Source: CAYZWU01 sp964482235 (GTDB lineage: Bacteria; Planctomycetota; B15-G4; CAYZWU01). Taken from it: DNA of 64,000 nt. The notes under the pieces were generated by a model. It made no database searches and was not told the DNA's origin. It was given only the letters and a program-made list of their open reading frames with translations. A program made the translations under genes and the position numbers. Shown piece after piece: positions 29,454-38,606 of this stretch. Positions within the stretch are counted from its first letter, which is position 1. Every line of letters starts with the position of its first letter. The stretch spans positions 165,470-229,469 of the forward strand of contig CAYZWU010000001.1 of the NCBI GenBank assembly GCA_964482235.1, given 5' to 3'.

Positions 29454-31301
29454 ATGACCGCAAAAATCAACATCATCGTGGATGGAAGACAGGTGGAGGC
29501 CGAGAAGGGCGCCATGCTCCTGGATGTGATCCAGGGCATGGGGGTTCCGATTCCCACTCTCTGCCATCACCCATCCCTGGAGCCTTCCGGCGCCTGCCGG
29601 CTCTGTGTGGTGGAAGTCACTCACCCCGACTGGAACGGCTGGTCCGGACTGGTCACATCGTGTCTCTACCCGGTGGAGGACGGAATCCAGGTCTTCACCC
29701 GGTCGGACAGGGTGGCCGCCGTCAGGCGGACGCTGCTCGAGATGCTGCTGGCACGCTGCCCCGATTCCACCGAGGTCCGCGAGCTGGCCGCCGCCGAAGG
29801 GGTGGACGCCACCGATTTCCTGAAGCAGGAGGGCGCCGACAAGTGCGTCGTCTGCGGGCTCTGCGTCCGCGTCTGCCAGGACCTCGGCCCCGGCGCCATC
29901 GCTCCTCTCGGGCGCGGCGCCGAGAAGGAAGTGGGGCCCGGACCGGGCAAGATCGGCGAGGAGTGCACCGGTTGCGGAGCCTGCTCCGAGATCTGCCCCA
30001 CGGGGGAGATCAGGCTCGAACGCCGGCCCGGCGTCCTCTCCATCTGGAACCGCGACTTCTCCGTTCCCGTCTGCCGGGTCGAGGCGGAGCACTGCCGCGG
30101 ATGCGGCGTGTGCGAGCAGGTCTGCCCGGTGGCCATCCCCAGGGTGATGGCCCTCCGCACGGGTACGCTCGTCTCCTACATCTCGGCCGACGCCTGCCAC
30201 GGGTGCGGTCTCTGCGCCGGCGCATGCCCGGCCGGGGCGATCAGACAGGAGGAGCCCTTCGTCTCACCCACGGGGATCAACGGATCGGGCGATGAGAGCC
30301 TGAAGGGGCGTGCGCCTGTCTTTGCCTGCTCGAGATCGCCTATTCCCCGGGAGACCGCTGACGCCGTCGAGGTGCCCTGCGTGGGGCGGGTGACTGTGGA
30401 GGGGATGCTCGAGTGCCTGGCCCGCGGTGCGGACGGCGTCCTGATTTTGGGGCGCGACAGCGCCACCTGCCAGTACGGCAAGGGCGAGGATCAGGCTGAA
30501 AAGCGGGTCCGCGTGGCGAACGACCTGGCTGCCATGGCCGGACTCGGCAGCGGGCGGATCCGCTTCGCCCTGCCGCAGCCCGGTCTCGACGGGCCGAAGG
30601 AGGCTCTGCACGCCTTCCGCGCTTCCCTGTCCCCTTCTCCGCTGGACGGCGTGTCCGTCCCGTTCGAGGGCTCGGCCGGCATCCGCGGGATGGACAGAGC
30701 CCTGGATCTTTTACATCGCCTCTTCGACGACGATCGGTTGACCCCAGTGCTTCCCGATGACCTGGCCGAGCTCTTCGGATGCAGCGATGAGCAGGACGGG
30801 AAGAACGCGCTCTATCTCGGGGACCTCCCAGTGCTGGACCGCCTTCTCTCCCTGGTGATGGACGACTGGCGCCTCTTCTCCCTCTTCGACGACGCGGCCC
30901 GCCTTCTCGCGCAGAAGAAGATCGCCGCCAGGCCGCTGCTCACGGCGAGAGAGGTCCGCGAGAGCGGGGCGACGCGCGTCTTCACCTTCTGCCGCTGCTG
31001 CGTGCCCGATTTCGGAGAGTCGATCGAGGTCGTCTCCCTCGACAGCCTGGCCGGAGCCGACGAGCTTCCCCGGGACGCCGGGGCATCGGCCGATTTCAGG
31101 TTCCGTATCACACCCCTCGAGCGCAAGGGGATCGCCGACGATCTCGCGCAGGGTCGAGCGGTCCGCGCTCACTGCCCGCGCGAGGTGGCCCGCTACAAGC
31201 TGATTCATCGGGAGGGAGCGTGGCGCTTCGGCCTGGCCGAAGGGCCGGAGATGGTTTTCTCCGATGCGGTACGGGCCTGCGCTGGAAAGGAGACAACGTG
31301 A
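29454..31301 (+). CDS. NuoG-N/polyferredoxin/MvhD-like electron-wiring subunit
   Basis: A 615-residue cofactor-rich protein. A plant-type 2Fe-2S domain uses C37, C48, C51 and C70. It lacks the His-ligated NuoG cluster motif and goes straight to four 4Fe-4S sites: C131-C141, C171-C181, C214-C224 and C248-C258. Residues about 285-365 resemble MvhD/FlpD (FAC at 292, VPCVGRV at 309, SATCQYGKG at 339), the domain that links hydrogenase or formate dehydrogenase to HdrA. One usual Cys is Arg334 here. The C-terminal 240 residues are unrecognised and contain FCRCC (512-516). It overlaps the next gene by one base. Confidence 0.82.
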   Translation: MTAKINIIVDGRQVEAEKGAMLLDVIQGMGVPIPTLCHHPSLEPSGACRLCVVEVTHPDWNGWSGLVTSCLYPVEDGIQVFTRSDRVAAVRRTLLEMLLARCPDSTEVRELAAAEGVDATDFLKQEGADKCVVCGLCVRVCQDLGPGAIAPLGRGAEKEVGPGPGKIGEECTGCGACSEICPTGEIRLERRPGVLSIWNRDFSVPVCRVEAEHCRGCGVCEQVCPVAIPRVMALRTGTLVSYISADACHGCGLCAGACPAGAIRQEEPFVSPTGINGSGDESLKGRAPVFACSRSPIPRETADAVEVPCVGRVTVEGMLECLARGADGVLILGRDSATCQYGKGEDQAEKRVRVANDLAAMAGLGSGRIRFALPQPGLDGPKEALHAFRASLSPSPLDGVSVPFEGSAGIRGMDRALDLLHRLFDDDRLTPVLPDDLAELFGCSDEQDGKNALYLGDLPVLDRLLSLVMDDWRLFSLFDDAARLLAQKKIAARPLLTAREVRESGATRVFTFCRCCVPDFGESIEVVSLDSLAGADELPRDAGASADFRFRITPLERKGIADDLAQGRAVRAHCPREVARYKLIHREGAWRFGLAEGPEMVFSDAVRACAGKETT

Positions 31302-33367
31302 TGGACAGCAGGATATTCAGCCACCCCATTCTCGAACCAGGCAGCGAAGGCGAGATCGAGTTCACCTTCAACGGCAAGCCGCTCAAGGCGCGCCGGGGCG
31401 AGGTGATCTCCTCGGCCCTGTACGCGGCGGGTATTCACGTTTTCGGACATCACGACAAGGATGGGGGAGCCCAGAGCATCTTCTGCGTCAACGGCCAGTG
31501 TTCCCAGTGCACCGTGGTGGCGGACGGAAAGCCGGTGAAGTCGTGCATGGCCCCGGTGACGCCGGGGATGGCAGTCGAAAGCTGCGAGGGACTGCCCGAG
31601 CTCGGTCCCGCCGACGCAGTCCCGACATCGCCCGACGTGGATGAATTCCCCGTCCAGGTGGTGATCGTGGGCGGCGGCCCCGCCGGCATCTGCGCGGCCA
31701 TGGAGCTGGGGCGCCTCGGCATCGGCGTGCTCATCATCGACGACAAGCAGGAGCTGGGCGGCAAGCTGAGCCTCCAGACGCACAACTTCTTCGGTTCCGT
31801 CAAGGACTGCTATGCCGGGACGCGCGGCATCGACATCGGGACGGAGCTCTCCCGCGAGGTGATGCGCCTTCCCTCGGTCAAGGTCTGGCTGAACTCCACC
31901 GTGGTGGGCGTCTTCCACGACGGGAAGCTCGGCGTTGCCGGCGAGGGGTGCTACAGACTGGTCAAGCCGGAAGTGATTCTCATCACGGCCGGCGCCCGCG
32001 AGAAATCCCTCTCCTTTCCCGGCTCCGATCTCCCCGGCGTCTACGGCGCCGGCGCCTTCCAGACGCTGGTGAACCGCGACCTGGTGCGCTGCGCCGAGAA
32101 GCTCTTCGTGGTGGGGGGCGGCAACGTCGGACTGATCGGCGCCTATCACGCCCTGCAGGCCGGCATCGACGTGGTCGGGCTCGTGGAAGCCCTGCCGCAT
32201 TGCGGCGGCTACAAGGTCCACGAGGACAAGATCAAGAGGCTCGGCGTCCCGATCTGGACGTCGCACACCGTGCTTCGGGCCGAGGGGAACGAGAAGGTCG
32301 AGCGCGTCGTGACGGCCGCCGTGGACGAGAGGTTCCAGCCGATTCCCGGCACGACCCGTTCCTTCGACGTGGACACCGTTCTGATCGCCGTCGGACTCTC
32401 GCCCGTGGACGAGCTCCTCGGCAAGGCGGTGGAGTACGGGATGAAGGTCTATTCGGCCGGAGATGCGAACGAGATCGCCGAGGCTTCTGCCGCGATCTTT
32501 TCCGGCAAGATCACGGGACGCCGCATCGCCGGGGACCTGGGCATGAACGTGAGCATCCCCAGCGACTGGGCGCCGATGATGGATATCCTGAAAAGCAAGC
32601 CCGGCGCGGCGGCGCCCCTCGACCTCCGCGACCTCGGCGATCCCGTCTTCCCCCTGATTCGGTGCGTGCAGGAGATCCCCTGCAATCCCTGCATCGAGGC
32701 GTGCCCTCACGGGCTGATCAAGATGGAGGGCTCGATCATGGCGCTCCCCCGTTTCGAGGGCGCCTGCCAGGGATGCGGGGAGTGCGTGCTGGCCTGCCCC
32801 GGGCTGGCGATCCAGCTCCTGTTCAACGACTACGATCCATCGGGGGAGAAGGCCCTGCTCATGCTCCCCTTCGAGTTCAACAACGATGTCATCCCCTTCG
32901 GCAGGGAGGTAACCACGACGGACATGGAAGGAAACGTCGTCGGCAAGGGGATCGTGAGAGCGGTGCGCGAGCGGTCCGACCAGGATCGGCGCAAGCTGCT
33001 GCTCGTCGAGGTGCCCGCCAAGGACAAGCTCGAGGTGGCCGCCTTCCAGATCCGCGATCCCGAGGATGGGGAGCCCGTGGAGACCGATATGGACGAGGCC
33101 GGCGATCCCTTCATCTGCCGTTGCGAGCGCGTGCGGAAGAGCGAGATCCAGCAGGCGATCCGGGACGGCGTCCGCGACATGAACCAGCTGAAAGCCGTTG
33201 TCCGGTCCGGTATGGGCGGCTGCGGGGGCAAGACATGCACGGAACAGATCCTGAGGATCTACCGCGAGGAAGGCGTGGATCTGAAGGAAGTGACCCTTCC
33301 CTCGGGCCGTCCGCTCGTTGCCGAGGTGCATCTCGGTGATTTCGTGAAAGAAGAAAAGGAGGAGTAG
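31301..33367 (+). CDS. 2Fe-2S/FAD-NAD(P)/4Fe-4S/BFD oxidoreductase subunit
   Basis: A 688-residue protein. The start ATG 31301 overlaps the upstream TGA and has AAAGGAG eight bases before it; a longer open frame upstream is not used. Residues 15-95 form a 2Fe-2S domain (C62, C67, C70, C82) of the SoxA/opine-oxidase type. A thioredoxin-reductase-like module follows with GGGPAG (124-129) for FAD and GGGNVG (272-277) for NAD(P). Two 4Fe-4S sites (C455-C468, C489-C499) come next, then a BFD-like 2Fe-2S site (C606, C608, C641, C646). This is the opine/hydroxyproline-dehydrogenase alpha architecture with extra ferredoxins. It probably relays electrons between the DAO subunit and the Nuo-like subunits. 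Confidence 0.87.
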   Translation: MDSRIFSHPILEPGSEGEIEFTFNGKPLKARRGEVISSALYAAGIHVFGHHDKDGGAQSIFCVNGQCSQCTVVADGKPVKSCMAPVTPGMAVESCEGLPELGPADAVPTSPDVDEFPVQVVIVGGGPAGICAAMELGRLGIGVLIIDDKQELGGKLSLQTHNFFGSVKDCYAGTRGIDIGTELSREVMRLPSVKVWLNSTVVGVFHDGKLGVAGEGCYRLVKPEVILITAGAREKSLSFPGSDLPGVYGAGAFQTLVNRDLVRCAEKLFVVGGGNVGLIGAYHALQAGIDVVGLVEALPHCGGYKVHEDKIKRLGVPIWTSHTVLRAEGNEKVERVVTAAVDERFQPIPGTTRSFDVDTVLIAVGLSPVDELLGKAVEYGMKVYSAGDANEIAEASAAIFSGKITGRRIAGDLGMNVSIPSDWAPMMDILKSKPGAAAPLDLRDLGDPVFPLIRCVQEIPCNPCIEACPHGLIKMEGSIMALPRFEGACQGCGECVLACPGLAIQLLFNDYDPSGEKALLMLPFEFNNDVIPFGREVTTTDMEGNVVGKGIVRAVRERSDQDRRKLLLVEVPAKDKLEVAAFQIRDPEDGEPVETDMDEAGDPFICRCERVRKSEIQQAIRDGVRDMNQLKAVVRSGMGGCGGKTCTEQILRIYREEGVDLKEVTLPSGRPLVAEVHLGDFVKEEKEE

Positions 33368-34543
33368 GTGGCGGCGACTGGAAAAGGATACGACGTCATC
33401 GTGGTGGGATCGGGCAGCGTGGGTAATCCTGCCGCCTGCTTCCTGGCCCAGGAAGGGCTGAAGGTGCTTGTGATCGAGCGGCGTCCTGCCTCGGGGCAGG
33501 GCGACAACAAGGCCGCCATCGGCGGAGTGCGAGCCACTCACTCCGATCCCGCCAAGATCCTGACCTGCCTGGAGAGCCTCGAGATCTTCACCACCTGGAA
33601 GGAGCGGTACGGTTTCGACGTGGGATGGAAGCCCGGCGGCTACTGCTTTCCCGTCTACACAGAGGCCGTGGAAAAGACGCTGAAGGGGATCCTGCCGATC
33701 CAGAAGGAGTTCGGGCTGAACATCGACTGGGTCGACGCCGACCGCGTCGCCGAACTGATCCCCGGTGTCAATCCCGACGGCCTGCTCGGGGGGACCTACT
33801 CGCCCGAGGACGGCCAGATCTCTCCCCTGCTCACGCCGGTGGCATTCGAGCGGGAAGCAAAACGCCACGGTGCCGAGTATTGCTTCAGCGAGAGAGTCAC
33901 TGGCTACCTTCGCGATGGGGACCGCATCACAGGCGTGATCACGGACAAGGGTTCGTACCCGGCCGGAGAGGTGGTTCTTGCCGCCGGAGCCGACGCGGGC
34001 GAGCACGGCGATTTCCTGGGGATCGAGATCCCCGTCGTTCCCGACTCGCACGAAGCCGGCATCTCGGCCCCCGTCGAGCCGTTCCTCGATCCCCTCGTCG
34101 TGGATCTGCGCCCCGGTCCGGAGGGGAAGACGGCCAACTTCTACTTCGGCCAGAATCACGAGGGGCAGATCATCTTCTGCTACACGCCGAAGGAGCTGTT
34201 CGTGGGCACGAACCGCGAGAGCATCTCCGAGTTCCTGCCGATCCTGGCGAACCGCATGATCTCCCTCGTGCCGCGCCTCAAGAACCTCCTGATCCGGCGC
34301 ATCTGGCGCGGCTGCTATCCCATGACCCCCGACGGCATCCCGATCATCGACCGGGTGAAGGGGATCCCCGGCCTCGTCCTGGCCGTGGGGCTCTGCGGGC
34401 AGGGCTTCATGATGGGTCCCGGCGTGGCGCGCAACGTGACCTCGATGATCGTCAAGGGGCGGTCCACGCTGTCCGACGATGTGCAGGCCACCTTCCGTTT
34501 CGACAGGGACTTCTACGCGGCCAAGACGGAAGCGTTGAAATAG
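33368..34543 (+). CDS. DAO-family FAD-dependent dehydrogenase, substrate-oxidising subunit
   Basis: A 391-residue flavoprotein of the D-amino-acid/sarcosine oxidase beta fold. The ADP-binding motif VIVVGSGSVG is at residues 10-19, and the family C-terminal segment has TPDGIPIIDRVKGIPGL and GLCGQGFMMGPG. The start is GTG 33368 immediately after the previous stop, with a GGAGG just before it. Relatives oxidise secondary or primary amines such as sarcosine, proline, hydroxyproline or opines; the substrate cannot be read from the sequence. The subunit likely reduces FAD with the amine and hands electrons to the Fe-S/FAD protein encoded upstream. Confidence 0.85.
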   Translation: MAATGKGYDVIVVGSGSVGNPAACFLAQEGLKVLVIERRPASGQGDNKAAIGGVRATHSDPAKILTCLESLEIFTTWKERYGFDVGWKPGGYCFPVYTEAVEKTLKGILPIQKEFGLNIDWVDADRVAELIPGVNPDGLLGGTYSPEDGQISPLLTPVAFEREAKRHGAEYCFSERVTGYLRDGDRITGVITDKGSYPAGEVVLAAGADAGEHGDFLGIEIPVVPDSHEAGISAPVEPFLDPLVVDLRPGPEGKTANFYFGQNHEGQIIFCYTPKELFVGTNRESISEFLPILANRMISLVPRLKNLLIRRIWRGCYPMTPDGIPIIDRVKGIPGLVLAVGLCGQGFMMGPGVARNVTSMIVKGRSTLSDDVQATFRFDRDFYAAKTEALK

Positions 34544-34555
34544 ATTTCCTGCCTG

Positions 34556-34590
34556 CCCGGTCCGCTGTTGATCTGATGAGCGGGATCGGG
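34556..34590 (+). terminator. Hairpin at the 3' end of the redox operon
   Basis: CCCG (34556-34559) pairs with CGGG (34587-34590), and CCGCT (34562-34566) pairs with AGCGG (34579-34583), separated by a small internal loop. There is no immediate T-tract (four T appear nine bases later), so termination is only suggested. Confidence 0.35.
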
Positions 34591-34789
34591 TATCCTCGTT
34601 TTCATATTACGGACTCGACGGATTCTCAAGATCATGCCACCGAACCTGAGGAATGTGGTTATTACCATCATACATTACAGGCGTTCGCGCATTGGCGGTG
34701 GCAGGGAAGATTGGAGGTGGATTGGAAGGAAATCCGGATGTCAGGGTACTATTTTCATTAATGGTCTTGCTCATGGTGGGAGGAGAAAA

Positions 34790-36949
34790 ATGAAGTCATT
34801 CAGAAGCAGCTTGTTTCTCGTGGCTGTGGCTGCCGTCGCGTTGTGTGCAACGTTCATGGCGGATACGGCACAATCAAAATCGCTTTATGTCATCACCAAC
34901 ATCAACCAGAGTCCCACGCCGATCAGCGCCTATGACGTTCAGCCGGATGGGACGTTGGTGTACCAGACCACGACCACGATTCCCTACCATGGATGGGGAG
35001 CGGTGGACCTGACGATCGACACCGTGTCGGAATTCCTGTTCGTGACGTACGAACAGAGCAACATCATTCAGTTGATCGATGGGAAAACGATGACCGACGA
35101 GGGGACGGTCCAGGCGCCGGGAGCCACCAACCTGGCCGGCATCGTGATCGACCAGGGAAAGAATCTCGTGTACACCATGGACCGGTACACAAATCACCTT
35201 TACGTCTATACGTGGGATTCGTCTTCGAAGACGCTGACCTTGCAGACGGACCTTTACCTTTCCGGTATTACGGGCGCCTTCGGCATCACTCTCGACGAGG
35301 TGAACGGCTGGCTTTTCGTGGCCGACGGTTTCAGCACAACGGTGCGCTACTTCAATACAAGCGACTGGAGCGAAGCGGGTGCCTTCACCGTGTCGCACAG
35401 TCCCATCGGTATTGCTGTCGACGTGGCGATGGGGTATGTCTACACGGGCGGCACCTTCTACGGCAGCCGGCTGCTGAGCCGATGGGATCTCAACTCGAGC
35501 GTCGAGACGGTGCTCGACCTGTCCACGCTGGGCTACTCGGACGGCGTCCAGGGCGTGACCGTTGATCCGGACATCTCGGGAAGTCCGATCTACGTCACCA
35601 CGGGATTCGGCAATGATCGCCTCCTCGTAATCGACAGCGACATGAGCACCTTGATCGGCGATTACGGCGACGTGGGCGATCCCACGGGGCTCACCATCAA
35701 GAAGGTGGGCTACAATCCGCTCAACCTGGACAAGGACGACGGTCTCGATTATCCCACACAGGGAGTGCTGCCCGGAGGCCAGGTCACCTACGACATCACC
35801 TATGACAACACGGCAAATTCCTTCGATGTCACCAACGTGGAGATCGTGGACTCGTTGCCAATGGAGATGAACTTCGTTTCCGCTTCCGGAACGGGCACAT
35901 ACGATCCCGTGACACACACGGTGACATGGTCGATTCCCATGATTCCCGCCGGCGGAACGGGAACCCCGGAGGAGCTGATCGTCCAGGTCGATCCGACCAC
36001 GCCGACAGGCACCACGCTCACCAACTACGCCAGCATCACCAGCACGGAGACGGGGATCACCACGATCAACCACCAGACCATGGTGATGTCATCGGGCGCC
36101 CTGGATTTCCTGATCTACACCCATCACAGCTTCGAGCTCGAAGGCGGCACTTTCATAGGCAACGTGGGTGCCAGGGAGGATCCTTCCGGCGGCTGGCTCT
36201 TCCAGTACTTCGAGGCGGCCGTGGGATACAATGTCGCCGTTCATGGAGACGTCTACGGCGACTCGGTCAAGGTGGGGGATTACGGCCATGTCTACGGTGA
36301 TGTCTACTGCAACGATGTGAGGCTCTACCAGCATGCCATCGTGGACGGAGACGTGAACACGCCCCTGAGCCTGCCCGTGGAAGATCCGAGCCCCGGTTTT
36401 CCGTCATTCAGTCCGGGGACGACCGATGTGACAGTGAATCCCGGCGACACGGTTTTCCTGCCGCCGGGCGACTACGGCACCGTCGAGCTTCTCGATTGCA
36501 TCGGGATGCCTTCTGCAATCCTGGTGCTCGAGGGCAACGGTAACTACAACCTGTCCGAACTGATCGTCGGATACAACGCCCGCGTCGAGTGCCAAGCCGC
36601 TTGCGAGATCCGGATCAAGGGGAGCCTGTTCCTCGATGCCCTGGCTGCACTGGTGCCCGAGACTGGCAGCGGTTTGACGGCCGGCGACATCGATATATTC
36701 GTCGAGGGTTCGGACTTCAAGCGGAACCTGTCCTTCTCGCGGGTGAGGATCCCCGAGATCGGATCAGGTTTGAGCGCACCGTCGCAGCCGGCGGTCCTGC
36801 TCTCGCAGGTGTCGGAAACCCGGGCTCACATCTATGCCCCCAACGGTACGATCAAGATGGGAGGCAACTCGGCCACGGCCACTGGAGTGTTCATTGCCAA
36901 GTGGGTCAAGGTCATCTGTCATACAACAGTTGTCACTTACGAGGAGTGA
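34790..36949 (+). CDS. Secreted beta-propeller / DUF11 / polymer-forming-like surface protein
   Basis: A 719-residue exported protein. ATG 34790 is chosen because GGGAGGAG lies just upstream and a classical signal peptide follows (MKSFRSSLFLVAVAAVALC, cleavage near residue 29). Residues about 32-300 form repeated blades of an NHL/YVTN-type propeller. Residues about 308-440 match the DUF11 conserved repeat (PGGQVTYDITYDNTANSF). The C-terminal part has repeated GDVYGDSVKVGDYGHVYGD stretches like bactofilin or polymer-forming sheets. No anchor or sorting signal is seen at the C-terminus. A strong terminator follows. Role is unknown; extracellular structural or adhesive function is inferred. Confidence 0.8.
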   Translation: MKSFRSSLFLVAVAAVALCATFMADTAQSKSLYVITNINQSPTPISAYDVQPDGTLVYQTTTTIPYHGWGAVDLTIDTVSEFLFVTYEQSNIIQLIDGKTMTDEGTVQAPGATNLAGIVIDQGKNLVYTMDRYTNHLYVYTWDSSSKTLTLQTDLYLSGITGAFGITLDEVNGWLFVADGFSTTVRYFNTSDWSEAGAFTVSHSPIGIAVDVAMGYVYTGGTFYGSRLLSRWDLNSSVETVLDLSTLGYSDGVQGVTVDPDISGSPIYVTTGFGNDRLLVIDSDMSTLIGDYGDVGDPTGLTIKKVGYNPLNLDKDDGLDYPTQGVLPGGQVTYDITYDNTANSFDVTNVEIVDSLPMEMNFVSASGTGTYDPVTHTVTWSIPMIPAGGTGTPEELIVQVDPTTPTGTTLTNYASITSTETGITTINHQTMVMSSGALDFLIYTHHSFELEGGTFIGNVGAREDPSGGWLFQYFEAAVGYNVAVHGDVYGDSVKVGDYGHVYGDVYCNDVRLYQHAIVDGDVNTPLSLPVEDPSPGFPSFSPGTTDVTVNPGDTVFLPPGDYGTVELLDCIGMPSAILVLEGNGNYNLSELIVGYNARVECQAACEIRIKGSLFLDALAALVPETGSGLTAGDIDIFVEGSDFKRNLSFSRVRIPEIGSGLSAPSQPAVLLSQVSETRAHIYAPNGTIKMGGNSATATGVFIAKWVKVICHTTVVTYEE

Positions 36950-37318
36950 TTTCCTGATGCCCTCCTGATGGAGGGAGCCTGAACGATCAAGGGGCAGGAA
37001 GCCGCGGTGCTTCCCGCCCCTTGTTTTTGTCCAATGACGGCTCACTGCAGCGACGTGTCCGCGGCGATTTTATCCCTCAGGGGGAACGGAATCGGTAGGT
37101 AATGATCCGTACACATTTTTTGATATTGAACGGCACAAAGAGGCCTTGCCGGCTTTTCAGCTGCCAAGAAACCTGATAATTTGAAAGAGCCAACCGGGTT
37201 GTTATGGCGGCGGCCTGGTTCGAATTGCCGCGTGTGCGTTCCGGTCCTTCTCTGTCCGGACTGACGTAGCTCCCTTCGAATACCACACCTGCTCCGGGAT
37301 CCCTGAAGAGAAGCCGGT
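36950..37318 (+). other. Spacer with terminator before the pentapeptide channel gene
   Basis: This 369-base stretch holds the end structures of the surface-protein gene (a CCCTCC/GGAGGG stem at 36961-36976 and a strong terminator at 36990-37029). About 290 bases follow in which I find no gene and no convincing promoter. The upstream ATG-less start of the next gene makes its exact 5' end uncertain. Confidence 0.6.
36990..37029 (+). terminator. Intrinsic terminator after the surface-protein gene
   Basis: AAGGGGC-A-GGAAGC (36990-37003) pairs with GCTTCC-C-GCCCCTT (37010-37023) with one A-C mismatch and a six-base loop; five T follow at 37025-37029. This is a strong rho-independent terminator. 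Confidence 0.85.
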
Positions 37319-38449
37319 TTGTCGATCCAAGACTTCCGTTTCATCGAGGCTGGATCATTGGCGAGCACGGAGCAATTGACGATCATCAAGAAGGGTGTCA
37401 GGAACTGGAACGCCTGGCGGCGGCGAAACTCTGGCATCAAGCCGGATTTCTTCGGCGCGGATCTGGAACGGGCCAACCTCAGGGGAGCCGACCTGAAGAA
37501 CGCCGACCTCGAGGAAGCCAACCTGGAGGAGGCCAATCTCTGCAAGGCCAACCTCGAGGTGGCCAATCTCGAGGGAGCCAACCTCGAGGAGAACATTCTC
37601 GAGGGAGCGAACCTGGAGCTGTCCGTCCTGGAAGGCGCCAATCTGAGGGGATCGTACCTCGTCGGAGCGAGCCTGAGAGGCGCCAACCTGTGCGGTGCCG
37701 ACCTGGCCGGCGCCAACCTGCGCGGAGCCGATCTCAAGGGCGCCAATCTTTTCAGGGCGAGCCTGAGGGGCGCCATTCTCAGCGAGGCCGCTCTCGATGA
37801 AGCGAGCCTCGTGAAGACCGACCTTTCCCATGCCGACCTCAGGCGGAGCAGCCTGAAGCGGGCCAACCTGCTCAAGGCCGATCTCGGGGACGCCAGGCTC
37901 AGGGAGGCCGATCTCTCCGACGCCAACCTCCTGAGCGCCAACCTCAAGAAGGCCCGCCTCGTGGGTACCAACCTGGAGGGGGCCTGTGTCCGGGGGGTGT
38001 CTTTCTCCCGCTGGGGCCGGTTCCGCGGGATCCGCGCCGGCACCTGCTTCGGCAACGTGATGTTCAGGCGGTTCGTTCAGGATCAGGCGTTCATCGAGGA
38101 GTTCCGCCGAGCCTGGTGGAGGCGGCCGGCCTATCTCTTCTGGTTGATCGTGGCGGACTGCGGCCGATCCTTCTGGCTCTGGGCGGCCTGGTGCCTCGCC
38201 CTGTCGGCCTTCTTTGCCATCGTATTCCACAGCCTCGGCGAGGAGGCCTTTGCCATGAACGGCCTTCCCTGGGGCCTGGACACCCTGGCCTACTACAGCG
38301 TCGTCTCCTTCACGTCACTCGGGATGGGGGACATCTCGCCGAAGACCGTCGAGGCGGCCCGATGGGTCATGGTCGAGATGATCGTAGGCTACGTGATGCT
38401 GGGCGGCTTGATTTCGATCCTGACGCTGAAGCTGGCGCGCCGGAGCTGA
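37319..38449 (+). CDS. Pentapeptide-repeat protein fused to a two-helix ion channel
   Basis: A 376-residue fusion. Residues about 44-228 are roughly 37 consecutive pentapeptides of the A(D/N)LxX type, which fold as a right-handed quadrilateral beta helix. A linker and two membrane helices follow (about 263-300 and 346-370), enclosing a pore loop AYYSVVSFTSLGMGD. The filter SLGMGD (about 333-338) replaces the potassium-channel TVGYGD signature, so ion selectivity is unclear. The predicted start is TTG 37319; it has only a weak GAAGAG upstream, and an internal TTG could be used instead. Such pentapeptide/Ion_trans_2 fusions occur in other bacteria; their role is not established. Confidence 0.82.
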   Translation: MSIQDFRFIEAGSLASTEQLTIIKKGVRNWNAWRRRNSGIKPDFFGADLERANLRGADLKNADLEEANLEEANLCKANLEVANLEGANLEENILEGANLELSVLEGANLRGSYLVGASLRGANLCGADLAGANLRGADLKGANLFRASLRGAILSEAALDEASLVKTDLSHADLRRSSLKRANLLKADLGDARLREADLSDANLLSANLKKARLVGTNLEGACVRGVSFSRWGRFRGIRAGTCFGNVMFRRFVQDQAFIEEFRRAWWRRPAYLFWLIVADCGRSFWLWAAWCLALSAFFAIVFHSLGEEAFAMNGLPWGLDTLAYYSVVSFTSLGMGDISPKTVEAARWVMVEMIVGYVMLGGLISILTLKLARRS

Positions 38450-38606
38450 ACGCTCCGGCGGGATGCGCGTCGGAGACGGTAGAGATCATGCCCCTTTGCC
38501 GATCTTTCCTGCCGAACGAAGGACGCCGGGCGCATGAATCAAGACCGTCCCCGACAGTGCGATTTCGTTTCGCGGAACGTGAGCCGGAGAGCTTCGACAG
38601 GGAACG

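Noticed and set aside
31205..34159. A 984-codon antisense frame across two redox genes
   Set aside because: It spans two genes that are unambiguously coding on the other strand, and its amino-acid content is typical of GC-driven shadows.
37460..38000. Short-period DNA repeat resembling a CRISPR or VNTR
   Set aside because: The period of 15 bases reflects pentapeptide codons in a continuous reading frame, with no spacer/repeat alternation.
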